A stretch of DNA of 15,068 nucleotides. Origin: Pseudomonadota bacterium. GTDB lineage: Bacteria; Pseudomonadota; Gammaproteobacteria; Pseudomonadales; UBA5518. The DNA is taken from positions 1-15,068 of the forward strand of contig CAUJIL010000146.1 of assembly GCA_963204845.1 (NCBI GenBank), written 5' to 3'. The translations under genes were made by a program, and so were the position numbers. The notes beneath the pieces were generated by a model. It did not search any database. It was not told the DNA's origin and saw only the letters and a program-made list of their open reading frames with translations. Shown here one piece after another: positions 7,623 to 14,526 of this stretch. The stretch's first letter is position 1, and each line of letters starts with the position of its first letter.

Positions 7623-7868
7623 TTATTCTGCAGCCTCGGCGCCGTCGCCGGCATCCAGGCGCACCGGACGCGACGGCACGACCGTGGACACGGCGTGCTT
7701 GTAGACCATCTGGCTGACGGTGTTCTTCAGCAGGATCACGAACTGGTCGAAGGACTCGATCTGGCCCTGCAGCTTGATGCCGTTGACCAGGTAGATCGAA
7801 ACCGGGATGCGCTCCTTGCGCAGCACGTTCAGGAAAGGGTCTTGTAAGGACTGCCCCTTTGACGACAT
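7623..7868 (-). CDS. hfq: RNA chaperone Hfq
   Basis: Hfq forms a hexameric ring that pairs small RNAs with mRNAs and binds A-rich and U-rich RNA. The 81-residue product has the Sm1 region followed by the Sm2 signature YKHAVSTVVPSRP (56-68), with the proximal-face segment KGQSLQDPF (4-12) intact. The C-terminal tail is short and acidic (DAGDGAEAAE), much shorter than the E. coli tail. The ATG at 7868 is chosen: GGAG (7878-7881) lies nine bases upstream and MSSKGQSLQDPF matches the family. A TTG at 7883 would place that Shine-Dalgarno inside the gene. It follows miaA by 149 bp, as in many gammaproteobacteria, where miaA-hfq-hflX is co-transcribed. Confidence 0.98.
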   Translation of the reverse strand: MSSKGQSLQDPFLNVLRKERIPVSIYLVNGIKLQGQIESFDQFVILLKNTVSQMVYKHAVSTVVPSRPVRLDAGDGAEAAE

Positions 7869-7887
7869 TTCAGCGTTCTCCAATTGA

Positions 7888-7902
7888 GGTCCGGCGAGGA
7901 CC
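7888..7902 (-). other. Short hairpin in the hfq leader
   Basis: On the minus strand GGTCC and GGACC form a perfect 5-bp stem with the loop TCGCC, ending 19 bases before the hfq ATG and 6 bases before its Shine-Dalgarno. Hfq represses its own translation in E. coli by binding its leader, so structure close to the ribosome site is notable. The stem is short and may be chance. Confidence 0.3.
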
Positions 7903-7968
7903 CATTACGAATACACGTCGGTGCCGGATCATTGACCGGCCCCCATGAGATGCAAATGCTAGGCCGGG

Positions 7969-7982
7969 GCGCTTGAAAGCGC
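7969..7982. repeat. Palindrome GCGCTT-GA-AAGCGC between miaA and hfq
   Basis: Six-base arms flank a two-base centre. The spacing is too tight for a good RNA hairpin, so a DNA-level role such as an operator half-site pair is more plausible. It lies 35 bases past the miaA stop and about 100 bases upstream of the hfq ATG. The plus strand also reads CTTGAAA here, which resembles a sigma-32 -35 box but points away from hfq. Confidence 0.3.
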
Positions 7983-8017
7983 ACTCTAAAACTTCGGCAA
8001 TTCCTTCGCTTCGCCCC

Positions 8018-8974
8018 TCATATGGAGACGGCCGCCACCGATTTCAAGGCGACCGCAAGCAGTGCGTCCTCGTGTGGCTCATCGCCCGGCAGCACCACCA
8101 GACCGGGCCAGCTGCGCAGCCAGGTCAGCTGGCGCTTGGCGAGCTGGCGCGTGGCCGCGACTGCCCGCTCGACCAGCGAGCGGCGGTCGCCGTGCCCATC
8201 GAGGTATTCCCACGCCTGGCGATAGCCGACGCTGCGCATCGACGGCAGTTCGAGGTGCAGGTCCCCGCGCGCGCGCAGGGCGCCCACCTCGTCGAGCAAA
8301 CCGGCCGCGAGCATCGCGTCGAAGCGGGTCGCGATGCGCCGGTGCAGGCGTGCCCGGTCCGCGGGCACCAGCGCCAGCTGCAGGAAGCGGCAGGGCAAGT
8401 CCGCGGGGGGCTGCTGTCCGGCGTGCAGGCTGCTCAGTGTGCGCCCACTCACCAGGCAGACCTCGAGTGCACGCTGGACCCGGTGGCGGTTCGCCGGGTC
8501 GATGCGCGCCGCGCTCACCGGGTCGAGCGCGGCGAGACGCCGGTGCACCGCCTCCCAGCCCTCACGTGCCGCCAGGGCCCCGATCTCGGCGCGGATCGCG
8601 GGGTCGGCCGCCGGCAGCTCGGCCAGCCCGCCGAGCAAGGCACGGAAATACAGCATGGTGCCGCCCACCAGCAGCGGGGTGCGCCCGGTGGCCAGCACCT
8701 CGGCGATCGCCGCCAGCGCATCGGCGCGGAACTCCGCCGCCGAGTACACCTCGGCAGGGTCGCGGATATCGATCAGGCGGTGCGGATGGCGCGCGAGCAG
8801 CACGTGATCCGGCTTGGCGGTGCCGATGTCCATGCCACGATAGACCTGCGCGGAGTCCACGCTGACGATCCCGCAGCCGAGGCGATCGTCGAGCGCGAGC
8901 GCCAGCGCGGTCTTGCCGGACGCGGTGGGCCCGAGCAGGCAGATCGCCAATGGCCGCTCGTCGCGCGCGTGCAT
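8018..8974 (-). CDS. miaA: tRNA dimethylallyltransferase MiaA
   Basis: MiaA transfers a dimethylallyl group to A37 of tRNAs that read codons starting with U, the first step to ms2i6A. The 318-residue product has the P-loop GPTASGKT (15-22), DSAQVYRGMDIGTAKP (40-55) with the catalytic Asp40, GGTMLYFRALLGG, the RNA-binding NRHRVQRALEV segment and, near the end, the conserved TRQLAKRQLTWLR. The ATG at 8974 is the only sensible start: it lies 11 bases after the mutL stop, and the frame continues upstream only through mutL out of frame. The ribosome site is weak (a GGG six to ten bases upstream), so translation may depend on coupling to mutL. Confidence 0.97.
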   Translation of the reverse strand: MHARDERPLAICLLGPTASGKTALALALDDRLGCGIVSVDSAQVYRGMDIGTAKPDHVLLARHPHRLIDIRDPAEVYSAAEFRADALAAIAEVLATGRTPLLVGGTMLYFRALLGGLAELPAADPAIRAEIGALAAREGWEAVHRRLAALDPVSAARIDPANRHRVQRALEVCLVSGRTLSSLHAGQQPPADLPCRFLQLALVPADRARLHRRIATRFDAMLAAGLLDEVGALRARGDLHLELPSMRSVGYRQAWEYLDGHGDRRSLVERAVAATRQLAKRQLTWLRSWPGLVVLPGDEPHEDALLAVALKSVAAVSI

Positions 8975-8985
8975 CGCGGTGCCCG

Positions 8986-10788
8986 TCAGCGCCCGCGCAG
9001 GAACAGGCGGTCGAGCTCGGCGAGGGACTGCACGGCCCAGGTCGGGCGTCCGTGGTTGCACTGCCCGCTGCGCTCGGTGCGCTCCATGTCGCGCAGCAAC
9101 GCGTTCATTTCGGTGAGGCTGAGCTGGCGGTTGGCGCGCACCGAGCAGTGGCAGGCCATCGCGGCCAGGATCTCGTCGCTGCGCGCGGCGATGCGCGTGC
9201 TGTCGCCGTGCTCGAGCAGGTCCGCGATCACGTCGCGCACCAGCGCGGCGATGTCGGCGCCGGCGAGCAGTACCGGTACCTGACGCACGATGGCCGCCTG
9301 CTCGCCGGAGCGCACCAGTTCGAGTCCCAGCGTGGCGAGCTCGGCGCCGTGGCGCTCGACGCAGTCGGCCTCGCGCCGGCTGAGCGCCACCACCTGCGGC
9401 ACCAGCAGCGGCTGCGCGCGCACCCCGCCGGCGGCGTGCGCGGCCTTCATGCGCTCGTAGGTGATCCGTTCGTGCGCCGCGTGCATGTCGACCAGCACCA
9501 GGCCGTCGCGGTTCTCGGCCAGGATGTACACCCCCTTCAGCTGCGCCAGCGCGTAGCCGAGCGGCGGCACGTCGTCGGTCTCCTCGGCAGCGGGCACGCC
9601 GGCGGCCAGCCCCGCCGGTTCGAACACCGCGGTGGCCAGCGCCTCGTAGCCCGACAGCGTCTCGGCGATCGCCGCCGGCCCCGGCCGCGTCCACAGCGGG
9701 CGCTGCAGCGCGGCGGACGTGGGCGCGGGCGCAGCCGTCGTGTTCGGCTCCGGTGCCGCTTGCCCGGCGGCAGCGCCTGCTTGCGCCGGGCGCAGCTGTG
9801 CCAGCGCGCGGTGCAGCGCATGGAACAGGAAGTCGTGCACCTGCCGCGACTCGCGAAAGCGCACTTCGCTCTTGGCCGGGTGCACGTTGACGTCGACCTG
9901 CGTGGGGTCGATCTCCAGGTACAGTACGTACGCCGGGTGGCGGTCGCCGTACATCACGTCGCGGTACGCCTGGCGCACCGCGTGCGTGACCACGCGATCG
10001 CGCACCGCCCGGCCGTTGACGAAGAAGTACTGCAGGTCCGCCTGCGCGCGCGAGAAGGTCGGCCGCGCGACCCAACCCGACAGCCGCATGCCCGAGGCCT
10101 CGGCCTCGATCGCCAGCGCCTGCTCCAGGAACGGCGCCCCGCACAGCGCCCCCAGGCGCTGCTCGCGCTCGGCCGGCGTGGCGCAGGCGCGCAGCGCGAA
10201 CACGGCGCGCCGGTCGTGGCGCAGCGTGAACGCCGCGTCGAAGCGCGCGAGCGCGATGCGGCGCACCACTTCCTCGCAGTGCCCGTACTCGGTGCGTGCC
10301 GAACGCAGGAACTTGCGCCGCGCCGGCGTGTTGAAGAACAGTTCGTGCACCTCGATGGTGGTGCCGCGCGGGTGCGCCCCCGGTGTGACGCGCGGCGTGC
10401 CGTCGGCCGCGTGTTCGAGGCGGCTGGCGTGCGCGGCGTCGGCGGTGGCGGTGACGATGCCGAGCCGCGCCACCGAGGCGATGCTGGCCAGCGCCTCGCC
10501 GCGGAAACCGAAGCTCAGCACCCGCTCGAGGTCCTCGAGGGTGTGGATCTTGCTGGTCGCGTGGCGCGTGATCGTGAGCGGCAGGTCCTCGGCCGCGATG
10601 CCCTCGCCGTCGTCGCGGATGCGCACCAGGCGCATGCCGCCGTCCTCGAGGTCGATGTCGACGCGGGTCGCGCCGGCGTCGAGGCTGTTCTCGAGCAATT
10701 CCTTCAGCACCGAGGCCGGACGTTCGACGACCTCGCCGGCCGCGATCTGGTTGGCGAGGGAGTCACTGAGCTGCCTGATGCGCCCCAT
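8986..10788 (-). CDS. mutL: DNA mismatch repair protein MutL, endonuclease type
   Basis: MutL links mismatch recognition by MutS to strand removal. The 600-residue product starts with a GHKL ATPase domain: NQIAAGEVVERP (13-24), ELLENSLDAGA with Glu30 and Asn34, DDGEGI (59-64), RHATSK (75-80) and GFRGEAL (94-100). A Pro/Ala-rich linker spans about 315-385. The C-terminal domain carries a nicking-endonuclease-like set: DMHAAHERITYE (434-445), ACHCSVR (545-551) and QCNHGRP (576-582). The first differs from the consensus DQHA(X)2E(X)4E by Met435 in place of Gln, with the metal-ligand Asp, His and Glu retained. E. coli MutL lacks these motifs. The ATG at 10788 has GGTGA six bases upstream and lies 42 bases after amiB. 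Confidence 0.98.
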   Translation of the reverse strand: MGRIRQLSDSLANQIAAGEVVERPASVLKELLENSLDAGATRVDIDLEDGGMRLVRIRDDGEGIAAEDLPLTITRHATSKIHTLEDLERVLSFGFRGEALASIASVARLGIVTATADAAHASRLEHAADGTPRVTPGAHPRGTTIEVHELFFNTPARRKFLRSARTEYGHCEEVVRRIALARFDAAFTLRHDRRAVFALRACATPAEREQRLGALCGAPFLEQALAIEAEASGMRLSGWVARPTFSRAQADLQYFFVNGRAVRDRVVTHAVRQAYRDVMYGDRHPAYVLYLEIDPTQVDVNVHPAKSEVRFRESRQVHDFLFHALHRALAQLRPAQAGAAAGQAAPEPNTTAAPAPTSAALQRPLWTRPGPAAIAETLSGYEALATAVFEPAGLAAGVPAAEETDDVPPLGYALAQLKGVYILAENRDGLVLVDMHAAHERITYERMKAAHAAGGVRAQPLLVPQVVALSRREADCVERHGAELATLGLELVRSGEQAAIVRQVPVLLAGADIAALVRDVIADLLEHGDSTRIAARSDEILAAMACHCSVRANRQLSLTEMNALLRDMERTERSGQCNHGRPTWAVQSLAELDRLFLRGR

Positions 10789-10830
10789 TCGATATCACCG
10801 CGCGTTGCGGCAGGGCGCGAAAACGGTCGA

Positions 10831-12387
10831 TCAGGTCTGCGGGATCACGATGGTCTGCCCCGCCCGGATGTCGTTGCCACCGCCCAGCCCGTTGGTCCTG
10901 ACGATGTCGGAGACACTAACACGATAGCGCTCGGCGATGCCAGAAAGGGTATCGCCACGCGTGATGGTGTACTGCGCCGGCCGTGCGCCGGCGCGCACGC
11001 TGAGCGCCACCTGTGTGCCGGGCGGCGGACTGCCGAGGAAATAGTCGCCGAGGCCGGCGAAGATCGCCGAGGCCATGTTGCGCTGGTAGCCGGCATTGCT
11101 CAGGCGCTCGGCCTCGAGCGGGTTCGAGATGAAGCCGGTCTCGACCAGGATCGACGGCATGTCGGGGGACTTCAGGACCATGAAGCCCGCCTGCTCGACG
11201 CGGCGCTTGTGCAGGTGCGCGATGCGGCCCATCGAACCGAGCACGCGCGCCCCGGCGCCGAGGCTGGCGTCGAGCGTCGCGGTCATCGACAGGTCGGTCA
11301 GCACGCCCGCGACCATCGGGTCCTTGGCGCCGAGGTCGACGCCGCCGATCAGGTCCGCGCCGTTCTCGCGCTGGGCCAGGAACGCCGCCGACACACTGGT
11401 CGCGCCGCGCTGCGACAGCGCGTACACCGAGGCGCCACGGGCACGTGCGTGCGTGAACGCATCGGCGTGCACCGACACGAACAGGTCGGCGCCACGCTGG
11501 CGCGCGAGGTCACGGCGCTTGTGCAGCGGGATGAAGTAGTCACCGTTACGGATCAGCGTCGCGCGGTAGCCGGGCTGCGCGTCCACGCGCTTCTGCAACT
11601 CGCGCGCGATCGCCAGCACCACGTCCTTCTCGCGCACCCGTTTGGGTCCGATCGCACCCGGGTCCTGCCCGCCGTGACCGGCGTCGATCGCGATCAGGAT
11701 GCGCCGGCCACGCACCGGCTGCGGCGGCAGCGGGGCGCTGCGCGGCGGTGCCGCCGCGGCTTCGGTGGTGTCCCGCGCAGGCGTGGCGGACGGCGCGGAC
11801 GCCCTGTCTTCGGGCAGGATGGTGGCGATCTCGCTCAGCGGTGCGGCGGGCGCCACAGCGGGTGGCGGTGTCACCGGGGCGGGTGTGCGCTCCGCCGGCG
11901 GCACCGGTGGCGGTGCGTTGGCGTCGGCTGCGACCGGCGCCGGCGGCGTCCGTGCCCGTGCAGATGCGGGAACCGCGCCGACGAGATCGACCACCAGCCG
12001 ATGGCCCTGCCCGCTGCTCGGCCCCAGCGTGAAACTGTTGGCGCGCACCGCGGCATGCAGGTCGAGCACGATGCGCAGGCGATCGTTGCCGTAACGCCCG
12101 CTGCGGATGGTGCGGATCTGGGTTCCGTTGACATCGACCGCGTGCAGCGCGGCCCCGAGCCGCCCCTGTTCCACGTCGATCACCAGGCGATCGGGGCCGC
12201 TCATCGTCGACAGCGTGTGCCGCGCCGGCGCGTCGAGATCGAACACCAGGCGCGTCTTGTCGTCGCCGCGCCACAGGCGCAGGCCCTCGACCGCCACCGC
12301 CGCGACGGCCTGGGCACTGGCGAGCGCGAGCACCAGAGCGAGTCCGGCACCCGTCGAGAGCGGCAGAAAATGGCGAAGCAAACCCAT
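10831..12387 (-). CDS. amiB: N-acetylmuramoyl-L-alanine amidase, AmiB type, with LysM
   Basis: This periplasmic zinc amidase cuts the peptide stem from muramic acid, mainly to separate daughter cells. The 518-residue product has a signal peptide (1 to about 30, ending near AQAVAA), an AMIN domain (about 33-137) that targets the septum, a Pro/Ala-rich linker (about 140-227), and an Amidase_3 domain (228-452) with expected zinc ligands His238 (DAGHGGQDPGA), Glu253 and His307 (SVHAD) and catalytic Glu416 (LVETGFISN). A segment inserted around 355-390 matches the autoinhibitory helix region of EnvC-activated amidases. One LysM domain follows (about 473-516). The ATG at 12387 is preferred, since it gives a clean signal peptide with GGGGA just upstream. 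A TTG at 12420 would add 11 basic residues. It lies 33 bases after tsaE. Confidence 0.97.
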   Translation of the reverse strand: MGLLRHFLPLSTGAGLALVLALASAQAVAAVAVEGLRLWRGDDKTRLVFDLDAPARHTLSTMSGPDRLVIDVEQGRLGAALHAVDVNGTQIRTIRSGRYGNDRLRIVLDLHAAVRANSFTLGPSSGQGHRLVVDLVGAVPASARARTPPAPVAADANAPPPVPPAERTPAPVTPPPAVAPAAPLSEIATILPEDRASAPSATPARDTTEAAAAPPRSAPLPPQPVRGRRILIAIDAGHGGQDPGAIGPKRVREKDVVLAIARELQKRVDAQPGYRATLIRNGDYFIPLHKRRDLARQRGADLFVSVHADAFTHARARGASVYALSQRGATSVSAAFLAQRENGADLIGGVDLGAKDPMVAGVLTDLSMTATLDASLGAGARVLGSMGRIAHLHKRRVEQAGFMVLKSPDMPSILVETGFISNPLEAERLSNAGYQRNMASAIFAGLGDYFLGSPPPGTQVALSVRAGARPAQYTITRGDTLSGIAERYRVSVSDIVRTNGLGGGNDIRAGQTIVIPQT

Positions 12388-12420
12388 GCGTCCCCGCGCG
12401 CGCGGACCATTGCGACCCAA

Positions 12421-12921
12421 CTATAGCAACGGCTCGCAATTGCGCACGGTGGGATCGAGGGCCCATCGCGCCACTATTTCATCACCGCGCGCGTTGCACG
12501 CGCACCAGCGCGCGTCCCGCCCGCCGTCCTCGCGTTCATCGAGCCGGATCTCGAGATCCGGCGGCGGCAGGTGGCCGGCGCCGCGCCCCGGCCATTCGAT
12601 CAGCAGGATGGCGTCGGCGTGCGCGTAATCGCGGATGCCGACCAACTCGAGTTCCTCGGGATCATCGAGACGGTACAGATCGAAGTGATACAGCGCACCG
12701 CCGTCGACCGTGTACGGTTCGACCAGCGTGTAGGTCGGGCTCTTGACCGCGCCGCGGTGCCCCAGCCCGCGCAGCACGCCGCGCGCGAAGGTGGTCTTGC
12801 CGGCGCCGAGGCCCCCGTGCAGGTACACCACCGCGCCGCTCGCGAGCGCACGCGCGAGCGCCGCCCCCAGCGCCTCGGTGGCGGCCTCCTCGGGTAGCAC
12901 GCAGCCTGCGGCGTGGCTCAC
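12421..12921 (-). CDS. tsaE: tRNA threonylcarbamoyladenosine biosynthesis ATPase TsaE
   Basis: TsaE is the ATPase that, with TsaB and TsaD, installs threonylcarbamoyl on A37 of ANN-decoding tRNAs. The 166-residue product has a Walker A loop GGLGAGKTT (36-44), VKSPTYTLVEPY (59-70), HFDLYRLDDPEEL (79-91) and LIEWPGRG (107-114, Walker B-like region). E. coli TsaE reads GDLGAGKTT; here Gly37 replaces the Asp, outside the core P-loop. The GTG at 12921 is chosen because it overlaps the nnrD stop in a GTGA and aligns the N-terminus with E. coli; a second GTG at 12900 would drop seven residues. Translation is probably coupled to nnrD. The order nnrD-tsaE-amiB-mutL-miaA-hfq is widely conserved. Confidence 0.96.
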   Translation of the reverse strand: MSHAAGCVLPEEAATEALGAALARALASGAVVYLHGGLGAGKTTFARGVLRGLGHRGAVKSPTYTLVEPYTVDGGALYHFDLYRLDDPEELELVGIRDYAHADAILLIEWPGRGAGHLPPPDLEIRLDEREDGGRDARWCACNARGDEIVARWALDPTVRNCEPLL

Positions 12922-14435
12922 GGCGCCGCGTCCGCCGGCGCGCGCCCGTTCAGCAGCCGGCGCAGCCACGGCAGCAGATCGGTGGCGAGCAGGCCGCGTT
13001 CGCCGTCGTCGGCCACCGCACGATCGGCCGCGCACGCGTGCAGGCACACCCCCAGCCGCGCGGCGTCGCCCGGCGGCAGCCCCTGCGCCAGCAACGCACC
13101 CAGCACCCCGCTCAGCACATCGCCCATGCCACCGCTCGCCATGCCCGGATTGCCGAACGGGCACACACCCGTCACCGCCGATGTGGCATCGCCGACCAGC
13201 GTCCCCGCCCCCTTCAGCACCACGGCGCCGGGGTAGCGCTCGAGCAGCGCGGCCAGCGCCGCGAAGCGGTCCGCCTCGACCGCCGCGGTGCTGCGGCCGA
13301 GCAGCCGGGCCGCCTCGCCGGGATGCGGGGTGAGCAACCACGTGTCACGCGCGGCTTCTTCCACGCGCAGGCCGTCGGCGAGCGCGTTCAGCGCGTCGGC
13401 ATCGAGCACGGCCGGTTTGCCGCTGGCGAGCGCGCGCTGCAGCATCTGTTCGGCCCAGGCTCCGCGACCGAGCCCGGGGCCAACCACCAGCACGCTGGCG
13501 CGCGCCAGCAACGGCTCGAGCTGGTGCGGATGCTCGACACCGTGGGCCATGATCTCCGGCCGGCGCGCGACGATCGCGGCCACGTTCGCCGGCGCGGTCG
13601 CCAGCGACACCAGTGCGGCACCGCAGCGCGCCGCCGCCTCGGCAGCCATCGCGGCCGCCCCGCCCATGCCGGTATTGCCGCCAACGATCAGCACATGGCC
13701 GAAGTGCCCCTTGTGCGCGCTGCGCGCGCGCGGCGGCAGCGGCGTGAGCGCCAGCAGCGTGGCCCCGGCGCCGACCGCGCCATAGACCGCCGACGGCACG
13801 CCGAGATCGGCGAAATGCAGCTCGCCGCAATATTCGCGCCCGCTGCCGGTGAACTGCCCGCGCTTGCGGCCGATGAAGGTGACCGTGTGCGTGGCGCGTA
13901 CCGCGGCGCCGAGCACGCTGCCGGTATCGCTGCACAGCCCCGACGGAATATCGACCGCCACCACCGGCAGCGCGCTGGCGTTGATCGCGCCGATCGCCTC
14001 GGCGTGCGCCGCGCGCACCGCGCCACCGAGCCCGGTGCCGAGCAGCGCATCCACGATCACGCCGCGCTCGGGCCGGCGCGCAGGGTCGAAGGGACGGATC
14101 GGAACGCCGGCCTCGCGTGCGGCCTCGAACGCCAGTCGCGCATCGCCCGCGATGCGTTCCCCGGCACCGACCAGCGCGACTTCGACCGGCCAACCCGCGT
14201 CGGCCGCCAGGCGTGCGACCACGAAGCCGTCACCGCCGTTGTTGCCGGTGCCGCAGACCACGTACAGCGGCTGCGGCCCCGGAAAGTGCGCGCGCAGCAC
14301 CTCGAACAGCGCACGCCCGGCGCGCGCCATCAGCACGATCCCGGGAATCCCGTGACCATCGATCGCGGCACGGTCGAGCGCACGCACCTCGGCGGCGGTG
14401 TAGAGCGCCGGCGGATGCGCAGGAACAGCGGTCAT
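12918..14435 (-). CDS. nnrD: Bifunctional NAD(P)HX epimerase/dehydratase (YjeF type)
   Basis: This repair enzyme rescues hydrated, damaged NADH and NADPH: the N-terminal half epimerises (R)-NAD(P)HX and the C-terminal half dehydrates (S)-NAD(P)HX using a nucleotide. The 505-residue product has the YjeF_N motif GTGNNGGDG (62-70), VDALLGTGL and VDIPSGLCSDTG, then a ribokinase-like domain starting near HVLIVGGNTGMGG, with VVGPGLGRG, TPHPGEAARLLG, VLKGAGTLV and the catalytic GGMGD (435-439). Both halves look complete. The ATG at 14435 has GGAG ten bases upstream; the frame extends to 14705 but only antisense to queG. It shares four bases with tsaE and is divergent from queG, 91 bp away. Confidence 0.97.
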   Translation of the reverse strand: MTAVPAHPPALYTAAEVRALDRAAIDGHGIPGIVLMARAGRALFEVLRAHFPGPQPLYVVCGTGNNGGDGFVVARLAADAGWPVEVALVGAGERIAGDARLAFEAAREAGVPIRPFDPARRPERGVIVDALLGTGLGGAVRAAHAEAIGAINASALPVVAVDIPSGLCSDTGSVLGAAVRATHTVTFIGRKRGQFTGSGREYCGELHFADLGVPSAVYGAVGAGATLLALTPLPPRARSAHKGHFGHVLIVGGNTGMGGAAAMAAEAAARCGAALVSLATAPANVAAIVARRPEIMAHGVEHPHQLEPLLARASVLVVGPGLGRGAWAEQMLQRALASGKPAVLDADALNALADGLRVEEAARDTWLLTPHPGEAARLLGRSTAAVEADRFAALAALLERYPGAVVLKGAGTLVGDATSAVTGVCPFGNPGMASGGMGDVLSGVLGALLAQGLPPGDAARLGVCLHACAADRAVADDGERGLLATDLLPWLRRLLNGRAPADAAP

Positions 14436-14465
14436 CGCGGGTGATCTCCGTGGGGCGGCCGGGTG

Positions 14466-14471
14466 ATTGTA
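14466..14471 (-). promoter_or_regulatory. Candidate -10 element of the nnrD operon
   Basis: On the minus strand TACAAT matches five of six -10 consensus bases and lies about 30 bases before the nnrD ATG, in the 91-bp region shared with divergent queG. I see no clear -35. Transcription from here could run nnrD-tsaE-amiB-mutL and onward. A possible queG -10, TATGCT at 14486-14491 on the plus strand, is weaker. Confidence 0.4.
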
Positions 14472-14526
14472 TCCGATGGGGTCGCTATGCTTGCGGCCCA
14501 CGCGCCGCCCGCATACGTACCCGCTG

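Noticed and set aside
4787..7717. 976-residue open frame on the plus strand
   Set aside because: It is antisense to hflC, hflK and hflX, which have clear families. Its translation is Arg/Ala/His-rich without domains, a shadow of GC-rich codon use.
8018..10144. Apparent 708-residue protein ending in MiaA
   Set aside because: The first 390 residues are mutL read out of frame. MiaA starts at 8974; there is no real fusion.
8950..12426. 1158-residue open frame on the plus strand
   Set aside because: It is antisense to mutL and amiB and has no recognisable motif; GC-rich DNA leaves such frames open by chance.
12421..13341. Apparent 306-residue protein ending in TsaE
   Set aside because: The N-terminal part is nnrD out of frame; TsaE homology begins near 12921.
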